Source: Paraburkholderia aromaticivorans
Lineage (GTDB): Bacteria; Pseudomonadota; Gammaproteobacteria; Burkholderiales; Burkholderiaceae
Reading direction: 5' to 3'
Length of the DNA: 64,000 bases
NCBI RefSeq assembly: GCF_002278075.1
Contig: NZ_CP022990.1
Location: forward strand, 1-64,000
The notes beneath the pieces are model-generated. The model saw only the letters and a list, made by a program, of their open reading frames with translations. It ran no database searches and was not told where the DNA came from. Positions within the stretch are counted from its first letter, which is position 1, and each line of letters begins with the position of its first letter. The translations under genes were made by a program, and so were the position numbers. Shown here one piece after another: positions 56,180-63,119 of the stretch.

Positions 56180-56635
56180 ATGTCCGCTTCCGCCTCGACC
56201 CGAGTTCTGCATCGCAACCTGCCCATGTTGTTGCTGCGCGCCAGAGAAAAAATGATGGAGCGATTTCGTCCATTGATTACCGCGCATGGATTGACCGAGC
56301 AGCAGTGGCGCGTGATTCGCGCGCTGAACGAGCATGGTCCGATGGAGCCGCGTCACATCTCCGATATCTGCACGATTTCGAGCCCGAGCATGGCCGGTGT
56401 GCTCGCGCGCATGGAGAGCATGGACCTGGTGACCAAGGAGCGTTTTGCCGAAGATCAGCGGCGCGTGCTGGTGTCGCTCACCGACACGAGCCTGGAACTG
56501 GTGCGCGTGATTTCGAGAGACCTCGAGGCGCATTACCGCGAGCTGGAGCGCAAGGTGGGACCGGAGATCGTCGAGCGCGTATATCGCGCGGTGGACGATC
56601 TGCTGGCCGGTCTGGAGGAGGGAGAAGAGGAGTGA
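56180..56635 (+). CDS. hpaR: MarR-family repressor of the homoprotocatechuate operon HpaR
   Basis: This 151-residue winged-helix regulator matches HpaR: MLLLRAREKMMERFRPLI, LTEQQWRVIRALNEHGPMEP, the recognition helix region TISSPSMAGVLARMES and the beta-wing RRVLVSLTD. The acidic tail (LEEGEEE) is short. Homologues repress the hpa operon and release it when hydroxyphenylacetate compounds bind. It is divergent from hpaG1 and faces the palindrome at 56070-56083. Confidence 0.92.
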   Translation: MSASASTRVLHRNLPMLLLRAREKMMERFRPLITAHGLTEQQWRVIRALNEHGPMEPRHISDICTISSPSMAGVLARMESMDLVTKERFAEDQRRVLVSLTDTSLELVRVISRDLEAHYRELERKVGPEIVERVYRAVDDLLAGLEEGEEE

Positions 56636-56694
56636 GGAGAGTGGAATGAAGCAGAGGTTCAGCGTTTGACCGGCGAGCGCCGGCGCACCCGGTT

Positions 56695-57834
56695 TCACCA
56701 GCCCTGAAAGCGTCTCCATTCCACGCTGTCGCCGTCCGGCGCAACGGCGTGGTAGTCGGGAAACTGCGCGCCGGTGGCGCACGCGTGATTCGGCAGGATG
56801 CGCAGTTTCATGCCGATAGGGAAACGCTGCGTGATGTCTTCCTCGGCGTGTGCGGTTTCTCCGGTCGGGGAAAGAATGCCATGTTCCTGATTGGCGCCGC
56901 TTATCACGTAGCCGAGCAGCGGCGTGCCGTTCAGCAGGCACGGCTGGCCGTAGCCGAAGTCGTGTGACTGCTTTGACGTGCCGCGATCCCGGCTCATCGC
57001 CATCCAGCCCGCGTCGAGAATGGCCCAGCCCTTGTCCGCCTGATGACCGATCACGGTGGCGAGCACGCTGAGCGCGATATCGTCGAGCGCGCATACGCCG
57101 ACGTTGTGCATGACGAGATCGAACAGCACGTACACACCGGCGCGCACTTCGGTGACGCCTTCAAGTTGTGTGGCGGCGAGGGCGGTCGGCGTTGAGCCGA
57201 CGCTGACCGCGGGGCACGCGATCCCGGTTTCGCGCAGCCGCTGTGCCGCGCGAACGCAGCCTGCGCGCTCCTGTTCCGCCAGCGCTGCGAGCGCGTCAGG
57301 CGTATCGAGTTCGTAGCTGGAGCCGGCATGGGTCATCACGCCGCCCACCTTGACGCCGTTCTCATGCAGAATCCGGCCGACCTCCAGCAGGGTGTCCTGT
57401 TCCGGCGTGATGCCCGAGCGGTGCCCGTCGGTGTCCACCTCGATCCATACCTCGAAGGTTTCACCGTGCTGGTCGCCGAATGCGGCAATGGCGGCCGCGG
57501 CGTTCGGGTTGTCCACCACGAGCTTCAGATCGCAGCCCTGGCGGCGCAGCGCGAAGGCGCGCGGCAGCTTGGACGGCGCCATGCTGACGGCGTAAAGAAT
57601 GTCGCGGACACCCGCGGCAAAGAAAGCCTCCGCTTCCTTTAACGTCGACACGGTAATGCCGCGCGCGCCGGCGGCGATCTGCGCGCGAACCACGTCGATG
57701 CATTTGGTGGTCTTCACGTGCGGCCGGAACGCGACGCCGAGCGTGTTCATATGTCCCTGCATCCGCGCGATGTTCTTCTGCATCCGGGCAATGTCGATCA
57801 ATGCGGCGGGGGTTTCGATCTGGTCGAGTTTCAT
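56695..57834 (-). CDS. D-threonine aldolase / D-serine dehydratase-like PLP enzyme (DSD1 family)
   Basis: This 379-residue fold-type III PLP enzyme (alanine-racemase-like N-terminal domain) has Lys41 in RPHVKTTK as the cofactor-binding Lys. A metal site lies near the C-terminus (His350 and Cys352 in PNHACATG), typical of D-threonine aldolase and eukaryotic-type D-serine dehydratase. EVWIEVDTDGHRSGI and GGVMTHAGSSYEL are further family marks. Exact activity (aldolase or dehydratase) cannot be decided. It follows the HAD gene by 21 bases on the same strand and likely forms an operon with it. Confidence 0.87.
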   Translation of the reverse strand: MKLDQIETPAALIDIARMQKNIARMQGHMNTLGVAFRPHVKTTKCIDVVRAQIAAGARGITVSTLKEAEAFFAAGVRDILYAVSMAPSKLPRAFALRRQGCDLKLVVDNPNAAAAIAAFGDQHGETFEVWIEVDTDGHRSGITPEQDTLLEVGRILHENGVKVGGVMTHAGSSYELDTPDALAALAEQERAGCVRAAQRLRETGIACPAVSVGSTPTALAATQLEGVTEVRAGVYVLFDLVMHNVGVCALDDIALSVLATVIGHQADKGWAILDAGWMAMSRDRGTSKQSHDFGYGQPCLLNGTPLLGYVISGANQEHGILSPTGETAHAEEDITQRFPIGMKLRILPNHACATGAQFPDYHAVAPDGDSVEWRRFQGW

Positions 57835-57855
57835 GCTTTTACCGTGAAAAGGGAG

Positions 57856-58527
57856 TCATGCAAAGTCATGCCGGTTCATGCCGAAACGCGCGAGCCACGG
57901 CACGAGCGAGTCGAGCGTCGGCGCTTCGATCTCGGGCGGCTGCGCGCCGGTGACGAGCGGCAGGCCCACCCGATTGTGCCAGTACGTCCGCAAGCCGACG
58001 GCGGCCGTGCCGAACATGTCGTAGCTGGAGCCGGCGACGAACGCGGCTTCGTGGGCGTGCACGCCGAGTTTTTGCAGTGCAATGCGATAGGGCAGCGGGT
58101 CGGGTTTGTACACGCCGGCTTCTTCGGCGGTGACGATGGCGTCCCAGCGTACCGGGAGCAGGTCGGCCGCTTGCGTGCCGAGGCGCGCGGAACAGTTGGT
58201 GACGACGGCCAGCTTGCAATGCGGTGCGAGCGTTTGCAACGCATCGACTGCGCCGCTCCAGGGAGCGAGTTTCAGCCAGTCCGCTTCGAGCGCGAGCGCG
58301 GCGGATTCGGCCAGGCCGACCTGCGCGGCGGCTTCACGCACCAGTTGTTCGTAGGCGATGTACTGGCCGCAGCCGTAGGTCAGGCGCAGATAGGCGGCGC
58401 GCCACGCGCGGCCCGCCTGCTCGGAACCGGCGGCTCGATTCCACGAGGCCCAGGAGTCGAGCAGGGCGGTCAGGAGGTCGAACAGAACCGCTTTGGGATA
58501 CGCGGCAGGCACGGAAGCGAGAGTCAT
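57856..58527 (-). CDS. HAD-superfamily hydrolase, haloacid dehalogenase type II-like
   Basis: This 223-residue HAD hydrolase has nucleophile Asp in KAVLFDLLTALLDSW (about residue 17). The normal DxDGT is replaced by DLLTA, so the second Asp is missing, as in 2-haloacid dehalogenases. Motif II is VVTNCSARLGTQ and motif III/IV is VYKPDPLPYR with VAGSSYDMFG. It may be a dehalogenase-like or phosphatase-like enzyme; substrate unknown. Its start is only 31 bases from the left target duplication of an ISL3 element, which separates it from its original upstream region. Confidence 0.85.
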   Translation of the reverse strand: MTLASVPAAYPKAVLFDLLTALLDSWASWNRAAGSEQAGRAWRAAYLRLTYGCGQYIAYEQLVREAAAQVGLAESAALALEADWLKLAPWSGAVDALQTLAPHCKLAVVTNCSARLGTQAADLLPVRWDAIVTAEEAGVYKPDPLPYRIALQKLGVHAHEAAFVAGSSYDMFGTAAVGLRTYWHNRVGLPLVTGAQPPEIEAPTLDSLVPWLARFGMNRHDFA

Positions 58528-58558
58528 GATCTAACCGGCGGTGGACGGTGAGCTGATT

Positions 58559-58566
58559 ATAAAGTT
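58559..58566. repeat. Left 8-bp target duplication (ATAAAGTT)
   Basis: ATAAAGTT lies directly outside the left inverted repeat of the insertion sequence and is repeated exactly at 60276-60283. This is the size made by ISL3-family transposases and shows the insertion is intact. Confidence 0.92.
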
Positions 58567-58603
58567 GGCTCGTCGGCGGAATCTGTGGGTGGTTTGATGC
58601 GAT

Positions 58604-59023
58604 TCATGAGGGACAGAGGAAGCGATAGAGTTTCTTGCAGGTAGCGTCAAAGGCGTTCTGCTCGTGCTCGGAGAGGTGCCTCGAAAGCGGGCCACCGAAC
58701 TCGTGGATCTCATTGAGAAGCAGTGTGCGGGCATCCATGGCGGCTAAGTCCGGATCGACGTGACGGACTTCGATGAGATGGCCACCAAGCATCCAAAGGT
58801 GATCGCGGTGGCGGTGCAACGTTTTGCGGGCATAGCCGTGGGTCAGCAGGTGTTGCAGGAAAGGTGTGAAGACCTTCACGAGCGCCTGTCCGAATGGGAT
58901 GTCCTCGTCCTCGAAGCGCCATGAGGCAGGCCAGTTCTGCAAGTCCGGGACGTAGCGCTCCAGTGCGTGCGGATCTGAGGTAACAATAGCGTCTTTACTG
59001 ATTCCCGCGCGCTTGCTAACCAT
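58604..59023 (-). CDS. IS accessory protein with a recombinase core-binding-like region
   Basis: This 139-residue protein is encoded inside the IS, divergent from the transposase. The ATG at 59023 shares a CATG with the transposase start at 59022, so each start lies in the other's leader. The central part (FTPFLQHLLTHGYARKTLHR and HRDHLWMLGGHLIEV) resembles the N-terminal SAM-like DNA-binding domain of tyrosine recombinases (a GYxxxT block followed by a helix). No catalytic domain (no R-H-R-Y motif) is present. It is not a known transposase. It may help the element find targets or regulate transposition. Possible alternative TTG start at 59044. Confidence 0.7.
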   Translation of the reverse strand: MVSKRAGISKDAIVTSDPHALERYVPDLQNWPASWRFEDEDIPFGQALVKVFTPFLQHLLTHGYARKTLHRHRDHLWMLGGHLIEVRHVDPDLAAMDARTLLLNEIHEFGGPLSRHLSEHEQNAFDATCKKLYRFLCPS

Positions 59024-60269
59024 GTTGCTGACCCGCCTGCTCAATGCCTGCCATCATTTTCCCGGCTTCGTCTATGAAAGTGCCCGACTGTGCGAGCAGT
59101 CCAAAACCATCGAGATCGACGTGCGGCCACGCAAGGGTTCGAAGCCGATCTGTTCGTGTTGCAACCGGCCTGGCAGCGGCTATGACACGCTCGCATCGCG
59201 TAGTTTCGAATTTATTCCGATCTGGGGCTTCGCGGTGATTTTGCTGTACGCCATGCGCCGCGTCGACTGCCGTGAGTGCGGCGTGAAGGTCGAGACGGTG
59301 CCGTGGGCCATCGGCAAGCACACGCTGACCAAGGCCTACATGCTGTTTCTCGCGCAGTGGGCACGCAAGCTCTCCTGGAAAGAGACAGCGCAAAGCTTTC
59401 GCACCAGTTGGGAGAAGGTTGCCCAGGCGGTGGAGTGGGTGGTCGACTGGGGGCTGGCCCATCGCGAACTCGGCACCATCCGCGCTTTGGGCGTCGATGA
59501 AATCCAGTATGGCCGAGGGCACAATTATCTCACGCTGGTCTATCAGATCGAGGCCAGCTGCGTGCGCCTGCTTTGGGTTGGCCAGGAGCGCACGAAGGAA
59601 AGCTTCGCAAAGTTCTTCGTCATGATCGGCAAACGGTTGTGCGAGCAGGTCGAGTTCGTCTGCTCGGACATGTGGCGGCCCTACATCGAGATGATCGCAC
59701 TACATTGCCCCAACGCGCTGAACATCCTCGACCGCTTCCACATCGTTGCCAAAATGAACAAGGCGATCGACGAGGTTCGCGCCGAGGAAGCTCGCCGCAT
59801 GACCCGCGACGGCTATGAGCCAGTCCTCAAGAAGTCCCGCTGGTGTTTGCTCAAGCGGCCAGAGAACCTTACTGACAATCAGCGACTGCGCCTGCGCGAT
59901 CTGCTGCACTACAACCTGCGCAGTGTCCGCGCCTATCTTCTCAAGGAGGAGTTCCAGCAGATCTGGGATTACATCTCGCCTGTCTGGGCAGGCAAGTTCC
60001 TCGATCAGTGGTGCACCCGGGTCATGCGCTCACGCATCGAACCAATGAAGAAGTTCGCACGCACCGTGCGCGCCCATCGAGAACTGATTCTCAACTACTT
60101 TCATGCGCGCAAGCAGTTCTCCAGCGGAATCGTCGAGGGTTTGAACAACAAGGCCAAAGTCACCATGAGAAAAGCGTACGGCTTCCGGACGTTTCGAACG
60201 ACGGAAATCGCGCTATATCATGCACTTGGCAATTTGCCCGAGCCGCCGACAACCCACACTTTTTACTGA
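59022..60269 (+). CDS. ISL3-family transposase
   Basis: This 415-residue DDE transposase has an N-terminal zinc-finger-like region (CSCCNRPG and CRECGVKVE) and a helix-turn-helix. The catalytic triad is Asp159 in LGVDEIQYG, Asp216 in VCSDMWRPY and Glu372 in IVEGLNNKAKV, the usual ISL3 spacing. A TTG at 59013 would add three residues. The gene is intact and ends 6 bases before the right end of the element. Confidence 0.95.
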   Translation: MLLTRLLNACHHFPGFVYESARLCEQSKTIEIDVRPRKGSKPICSCCNRPGSGYDTLASRSFEFIPIWGFAVILLYAMRRVDCRECGVKVETVPWAIGKHTLTKAYMLFLAQWARKLSWKETAQSFRTSWEKVAQAVEWVVDWGLAHRELGTIRALGVDEIQYGRGHNYLTLVYQIEASCVRLLWVGQERTKESFAKFFVMIGKRLCEQVEFVCSDMWRPYIEMIALHCPNALNILDRFHIVAKMNKAIDEVRAEEARRMTRDGYEPVLKKSRWCLLKRPENLTDNQRLRLRDLLHYNLRSVRAYLLKEEFQQIWDYISPVWAGKFLDQWCTRVMRSRIEPMKKFARTVRAHRELILNYFHARKQFSSGIVEGLNNKAKVTMRKAYGFRTFRTTEIALYHALGNLPEPPTTHTFY

Positions 60270-60275
60270 CGAACC

Positions 60276-60283
60276 ATAAAGTT
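60276..60283. repeat. Right 8-bp target duplication (ATAAAGTT)
   Basis: This exact copy of 58559-58566 lies directly outside the right inverted repeat of the ISL3 element. Confidence 0.92.
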
Positions 60284-60385
60284 TGATCAGCACGGCAACG
60301 TTCAAATAGGCTAACTCATAGATTCAGGCAGACTGAATCATTCATTTATGACCGGGCGTAACCGGTCGAAACCGGGCCTCGACAC

Positions 60386-61300
60386 TCATCGCCGCCAGGG
60401 CGGCTGCGGCCTGAACCTGCCCTGCAAATACTGCATGAAATGGCGGGTACGCGCCGGCAGGCCCGTGCGCTGATGCGTGAGCGCGATGACGTCGGCAGCC
60501 GGCGCTTTCCATTCCGGCAGCAGGCGGATGAGTTTGCCCTTCGCCAGGTCGTCGGCCACGTCCCATTCGGAGCGCAGGATCACACCGCGGCCTTCGCAGG
60601 CCCACTGGCGGATCACGTCGCCGTCGTTGCAACTCAGCCGGCTCGCGACGCGCACGCTGCGGCGCGTGCGGCCTTTGTTGAACTGCCATAGCGAGACATC
60701 TTCGTTATTCTCGCGCAGCACGATGCACGGTAGTTTGCTCAATTCTTCCGGCGAATCCGGCGCGCCCATTCGCTTGATCAAGGCGGGCGCCGCGCAGACG
60801 AAACGCGCGTTCGGCGCAATCGTGTAGCCGACCAGGTTCGACACCGGCAACTCGCCGATATGCACGACGATATCGAAGCGGTCGGCCGTCTCGGTCAACG
60901 GGCGGTCGGACAGCGTGAGCGCGATATCGACATCCGGATTCTGCTGCTGGAATCCGGCGATCGCGGGCGCGAGGTGCCGCCGCCCGAACCCGAGCGGCGC
61001 GTTGATTCGCAGCGTGCCGACGAGGCCGCCGCGGCGCATCTGCAGTTCCTCGAACAGCGCGTCGAACTGCTGGACGAGCTCGGCGCCGCGTTCGCACAGC
61101 AACGTGCCTTCCTCCGTGAATTGCAGGCGGCGCGCGGTGCGGTTCACCAGTTGCGCGCCCAGCTTCTTTTCCAGTTGCTGAAGGCGCTGGGTGACCGCGG
61201 AGGGCGATAACCCGAGCTTTCGCGCGGCGGCGATCAGACTGCCGCTTTCGCGCAGCGTCAACAGAAAGCGGATATCGGCTGAATCGTTCATGTCGGCCAC
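60386..61300 (-). CDS. LysR-family transcriptional regulator
   Basis: This 304-residue LysR regulator has a winged-helix N-terminus (about residues 4-63: FLLTLRESGSLIAAARKLGL, SPSAVTQRLQQLEKKLGAQL) and an effector-binding domain (about 90-300) starting GGLVGTLRINAPLGFGRRHL. MNDSAD (ATG 61291) is an alternative start. It reads away from the divergent sulfotransferase-like gene and towards the ISL3 element and the HAD/aldolase pair. It could regulate either side. Confidence 0.92.
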   Translation of the reverse strand: MADMNDSADIRFLLTLRESGSLIAAARKLGLSPSAVTQRLQQLEKKLGAQLVNRTARRLQFTEEGTLLCERGAELVQQFDALFEELQMRRGGLVGTLRINAPLGFGRRHLAPAIAGFQQQNPDVDIALTLSDRPLTETADRFDIVVHIGELPVSNLVGYTIAPNARFVCAAPALIKRMGAPDSPEELSKLPCIVLRENNEDVSLWQFNKGRTRRSVRVASRLSCNDGDVIRQWACEGRGVILRSEWDVADDLAKGKLIRLLPEWKAPAADVIALTHQRTGLPARTRHFMQYLQGRFRPQPPWRR

Positions 61301-61325
61301 GTTTGAGTCCGGAAATCTGGCAGCT

Positions 61326-61443
61326 TAAAGTGTTTGGATGCGCGGTTCCAGTTTGGTTGACGAATGCGCCGACGAATGCGCCGAGGTTTGCAAGGTAAAG
61401 TGACGCTTCTGTCACCCGGTCGGCAGCGCGAGCCGCTAAAGTG
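61326..61443. repeat. Three TAAAGTG heptamers in the LysR / sulfotransferase divergent region
   Basis: TAAAGTG occurs at 61326-61332, 61396-61402 and 61437-61443, all on the plus strand, in a 190-base intergenic region. A tandem 12-bp duplication (GACGAATGCGCC, 61359-61382) lies among them. They could be regulator half-sites for the LysR protein, but no T-N11-A pairing is clear. Confidence 0.4.
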
Positions 61444-61490
61444 TGTGTTTGCGCCGATTCCCGGCTGCTTTCATTTGAAGAGAAGTCCAC

Positions 61491-62579
61491 ATGCCGTTGT
61501 CCAATGGGCCGTTGAATGGCCCGTCAAACGATGCCGCGCGGCGCAGCACCCTGAAACAGGCAGTGTTTCTGCACACGGGCTGGCGTAGTGCGGGAACGTG
61601 GGTCTGGTCGCGTCTGCGCGAACTCGACACCGTGACCGCCTTCTACGAACCGCTCAGCAATGTGCTCGCGGAGCTGAGCCTTGCCGACGTGTCCGCGTCG
61701 CGCCCCACGCTGACTTCAGGGCACCCGCCGCTGGCCGCGCCGTACTTCGAGGAATACCGGCCGTTTCTGCAGGAAGGGATTCCCGGTGTGGCCGGATACC
61801 GACGCGGTTTCAGTCTCGATCGCTTCGCCAGCCAGCCGGACGCGGAATTTGCCCCAATGCAGGCCTATTTGCGCAATCTGTGCGAGCGCACCGCCGCACA
61901 GGACAGCGTGGCGGTCTTCAAGTTCTGCCGTTCGTCGGGCCGGCTGCCGTGGCTGCGGCAAGCTTTTCCGCAAGCCATGCACGTGGGCGTGTTGCGAAAT
62001 CCGGCGTCGCAATTCGCATCGGGGTGGCTGCTCAGCCGGCAATGGAGCAACCCGTTTTTCGTGGCGGCGCCGTTTCGTGTGCTGGGCTTGAATCAGGCGG
62101 ATCCGTTGGTCAGGCAGGCCATCGAAATTTGCGGTGTTGGTTTGCCGCCTGCCACGGCCACTTCGGAGGATGCTTATGCAATGGCGTGCGAACACTACGC
62201 GCGCTCGGCCGAAGGCAATAACGCGTATCGCGCGTTCGTGGCGTTGTGGATTCTCTGCGCGTTGCGCATGGCGGACGGTGTCGATCTGTTGATCGACATC
62301 GACCGGCTCGGAGCCTCGCGCGACTACGCGGCGGGTTTGAGCGCCGGGTTCGCGACGCAGAGCGGTTTGTCGCCCGACTTCAGCAGCGCCCGCGATCTGG
62401 TCGACGAGACGCGTCGCGGCGCCGCACGCATGAGCGGAATCGACGGACGGGCAATGCGCGCGGTGCATTCCGCCGCGCTCAAATTTCTCAAGGCGCAAGC
62501 TGGCAGCCATGCCGCCTTTGTGGAAGTGATCCGCGAGAAGATGGTGCTGGCCAACGAATTGACCGACGCCTGGCGCTGA
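61491..62579 (+). CDS. Sulfotransferase-like P-loop protein of unknown function
   Basis: This 362-residue soluble protein is not matched to a named family. Two segments fit sulfotransferases. AVFLHTGWRSAGTWVWSRLR (about residues 24-43) resembles the 5'-phosphosulfate-binding loop, and MHVGVLRNPASQFASGWLL (about 164-182) resembles the 3'-phosphate-binding region RNPxxQFxS. The Ser-Gly pairing in FKFCRSSGRLPWLRQAF fits the helix before it. No signal or membrane segment. AAGAGAAG precedes the start by 5 bases. Substrate unknown; many such proteins sit in polysaccharide or capsule clusters, but this one stands beside LysR and dehydroquinase genes. Confidence 0.7.
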   Translation: MPLSNGPLNGPSNDAARRSTLKQAVFLHTGWRSAGTWVWSRLRELDTVTAFYEPLSNVLAELSLADVSASRPTLTSGHPPLAAPYFEEYRPFLQEGIPGVAGYRRGFSLDRFASQPDAEFAPMQAYLRNLCERTAAQDSVAVFKFCRSSGRLPWLRQAFPQAMHVGVLRNPASQFASGWLLSRQWSNPFFVAAPFRVLGLNQADPLVRQAIEICGVGLPPATATSEDAYAMACEHYARSAEGNNAYRAFVALWILCALRMADGVDLLIDIDRLGASRDYAAGLSAGFATQSGLSPDFSSARDLVDETRRGAARMSGIDGRAMRAVHSAALKFLKAQAGSHAAFVEVIREKMVLANELTDAWR

Positions 62580-62581
62580 GC

Positions 62582-62620
62582 CCGCGCCGCGCGCGGCAAA
62601 CGGCCCCGGGCGCGGCGCGG
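62582..62620. terminator. 11-bp GC hairpin between convergent genes
   Basis: CCGCGCCGCGC (62582-62592) pairs exactly with GCGCGGCGCGG (62610-62620) in the gap between the sulfotransferase-like gene and the leftward dehydroquinase gene. It may end both transcripts; there is no T-run. Confidence 0.45.
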
Positions 62621-62635
62621 CGGACTCGTCGCAGC

Positions 62636-63073
62636 TCAGGCGGCGGCCGCGACGGCCGCGCGCAAGCCGAGCAGATAGCTGTCCGCCCCAAAGCCGCAAA
62701 TCTGTCCTTTGACGATTTCCGCGAAGACGGATTGATGCCGGAACGCTTCGCGCGCATGGATGTTCGACATGTGGACTTCCACCACCGGCACCGTCAGGAT
62801 CGCCAGCGCATCGCGAATGCCGTAGCTGTAGTGAGTCCATGCTCCGGCGTTGATCATGACGCCATCGGCATTGTCCGTGAAAGCCTGGTGGATGCGCTCG
62901 CACATGGCGGCTTCGCTATTGGTCTGGAAGCTCTCCACCTGGACACCCAGTTCCTTGCCCAATGCCTGCAGGCTGCTATCGATTTCGGCCAGCGTCACGG
63001 TGCCGTATTGCACGGGGTCGCGCTTGCCGAACATGTTGTGATTGATGCCATGAAGCATCACGAAGGTTTTCAT
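62636..63073 (-). CDS. aroQ: Type II 3-dehydroquinate dehydratase (AroQ-like)
   Basis: This 145-residue enzyme interconverts 3-dehydroquinate and 3-dehydroshikimate by the type II route. Expected blocks are GKRDPVQYGTVTLAEI (catalytic Arg and Tyr), QTNSEAAMCERIHQA, VMINAGAWTHYSYGIRDAL and VEVHMSNIHAREAFRH with the catalytic His. The usual NGPNLNxLG start is HGINHNMFG, a notable change at the substrate-binding Asn. The gap to the upstream gene is 46 bases. The pairing with a Gfo/Idh/MocA gene suggests quinate or shikimate catabolism rather than chorismate synthesis. Confidence 0.85.
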   Translation of the reverse strand: MKTFVMLHGINHNMFGKRDPVQYGTVTLAEIDSSLQALGKELGVQVESFQTNSEAAMCERIHQAFTDNADGVMINAGAWTHYSYGIRDALAILTVPVVEVHMSNIHAREAFRHQSVFAEIVKGQICGFGADSYLLGLRAAVAAAA

Positions 63074-63119
63074 GGAGCTTGCCTTGAATGACGGAGTCGG
63101 TGGTGCAGTCGGCGCGACC

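Larger units (their letters stand above)
58567..60275. mobile_element. Complete ISL3-family insertion sequence, 1,709 bp
   Basis: The ends are imperfect 24-bp inverted repeats: 58567-58590 (GGCTCGTCGGCGGAATCTGT..) and the complement of 60252-60275 (GGTTCGTCAGTAAAAAGTGT..), which match at 17 of 24 positions. Both are flanked by ATAAAGTT. It carries a transposase reading right and an accessory gene reading left. The intact transposase and perfect target duplication point to a recent insertion. It sits between the LysR gene and the HAD gene; without it those genes would be only about 140 bases apart. Confidence 0.93.

Noticed and set aside
56670..56683. CCGGCG-AG-CGCCGG hairpin between hpaR and the aldolase gene
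   Set aside because: The loop is too short and the sequence too generic in a GC-rich genome to claim a terminator.
55271..57094. A 607-codon leftward frame covering hpaG1 and more
   Set aside because: Beyond 56044 it runs antisense to hpaR and has no recognisable domain; hpaG1 starts at 56044.
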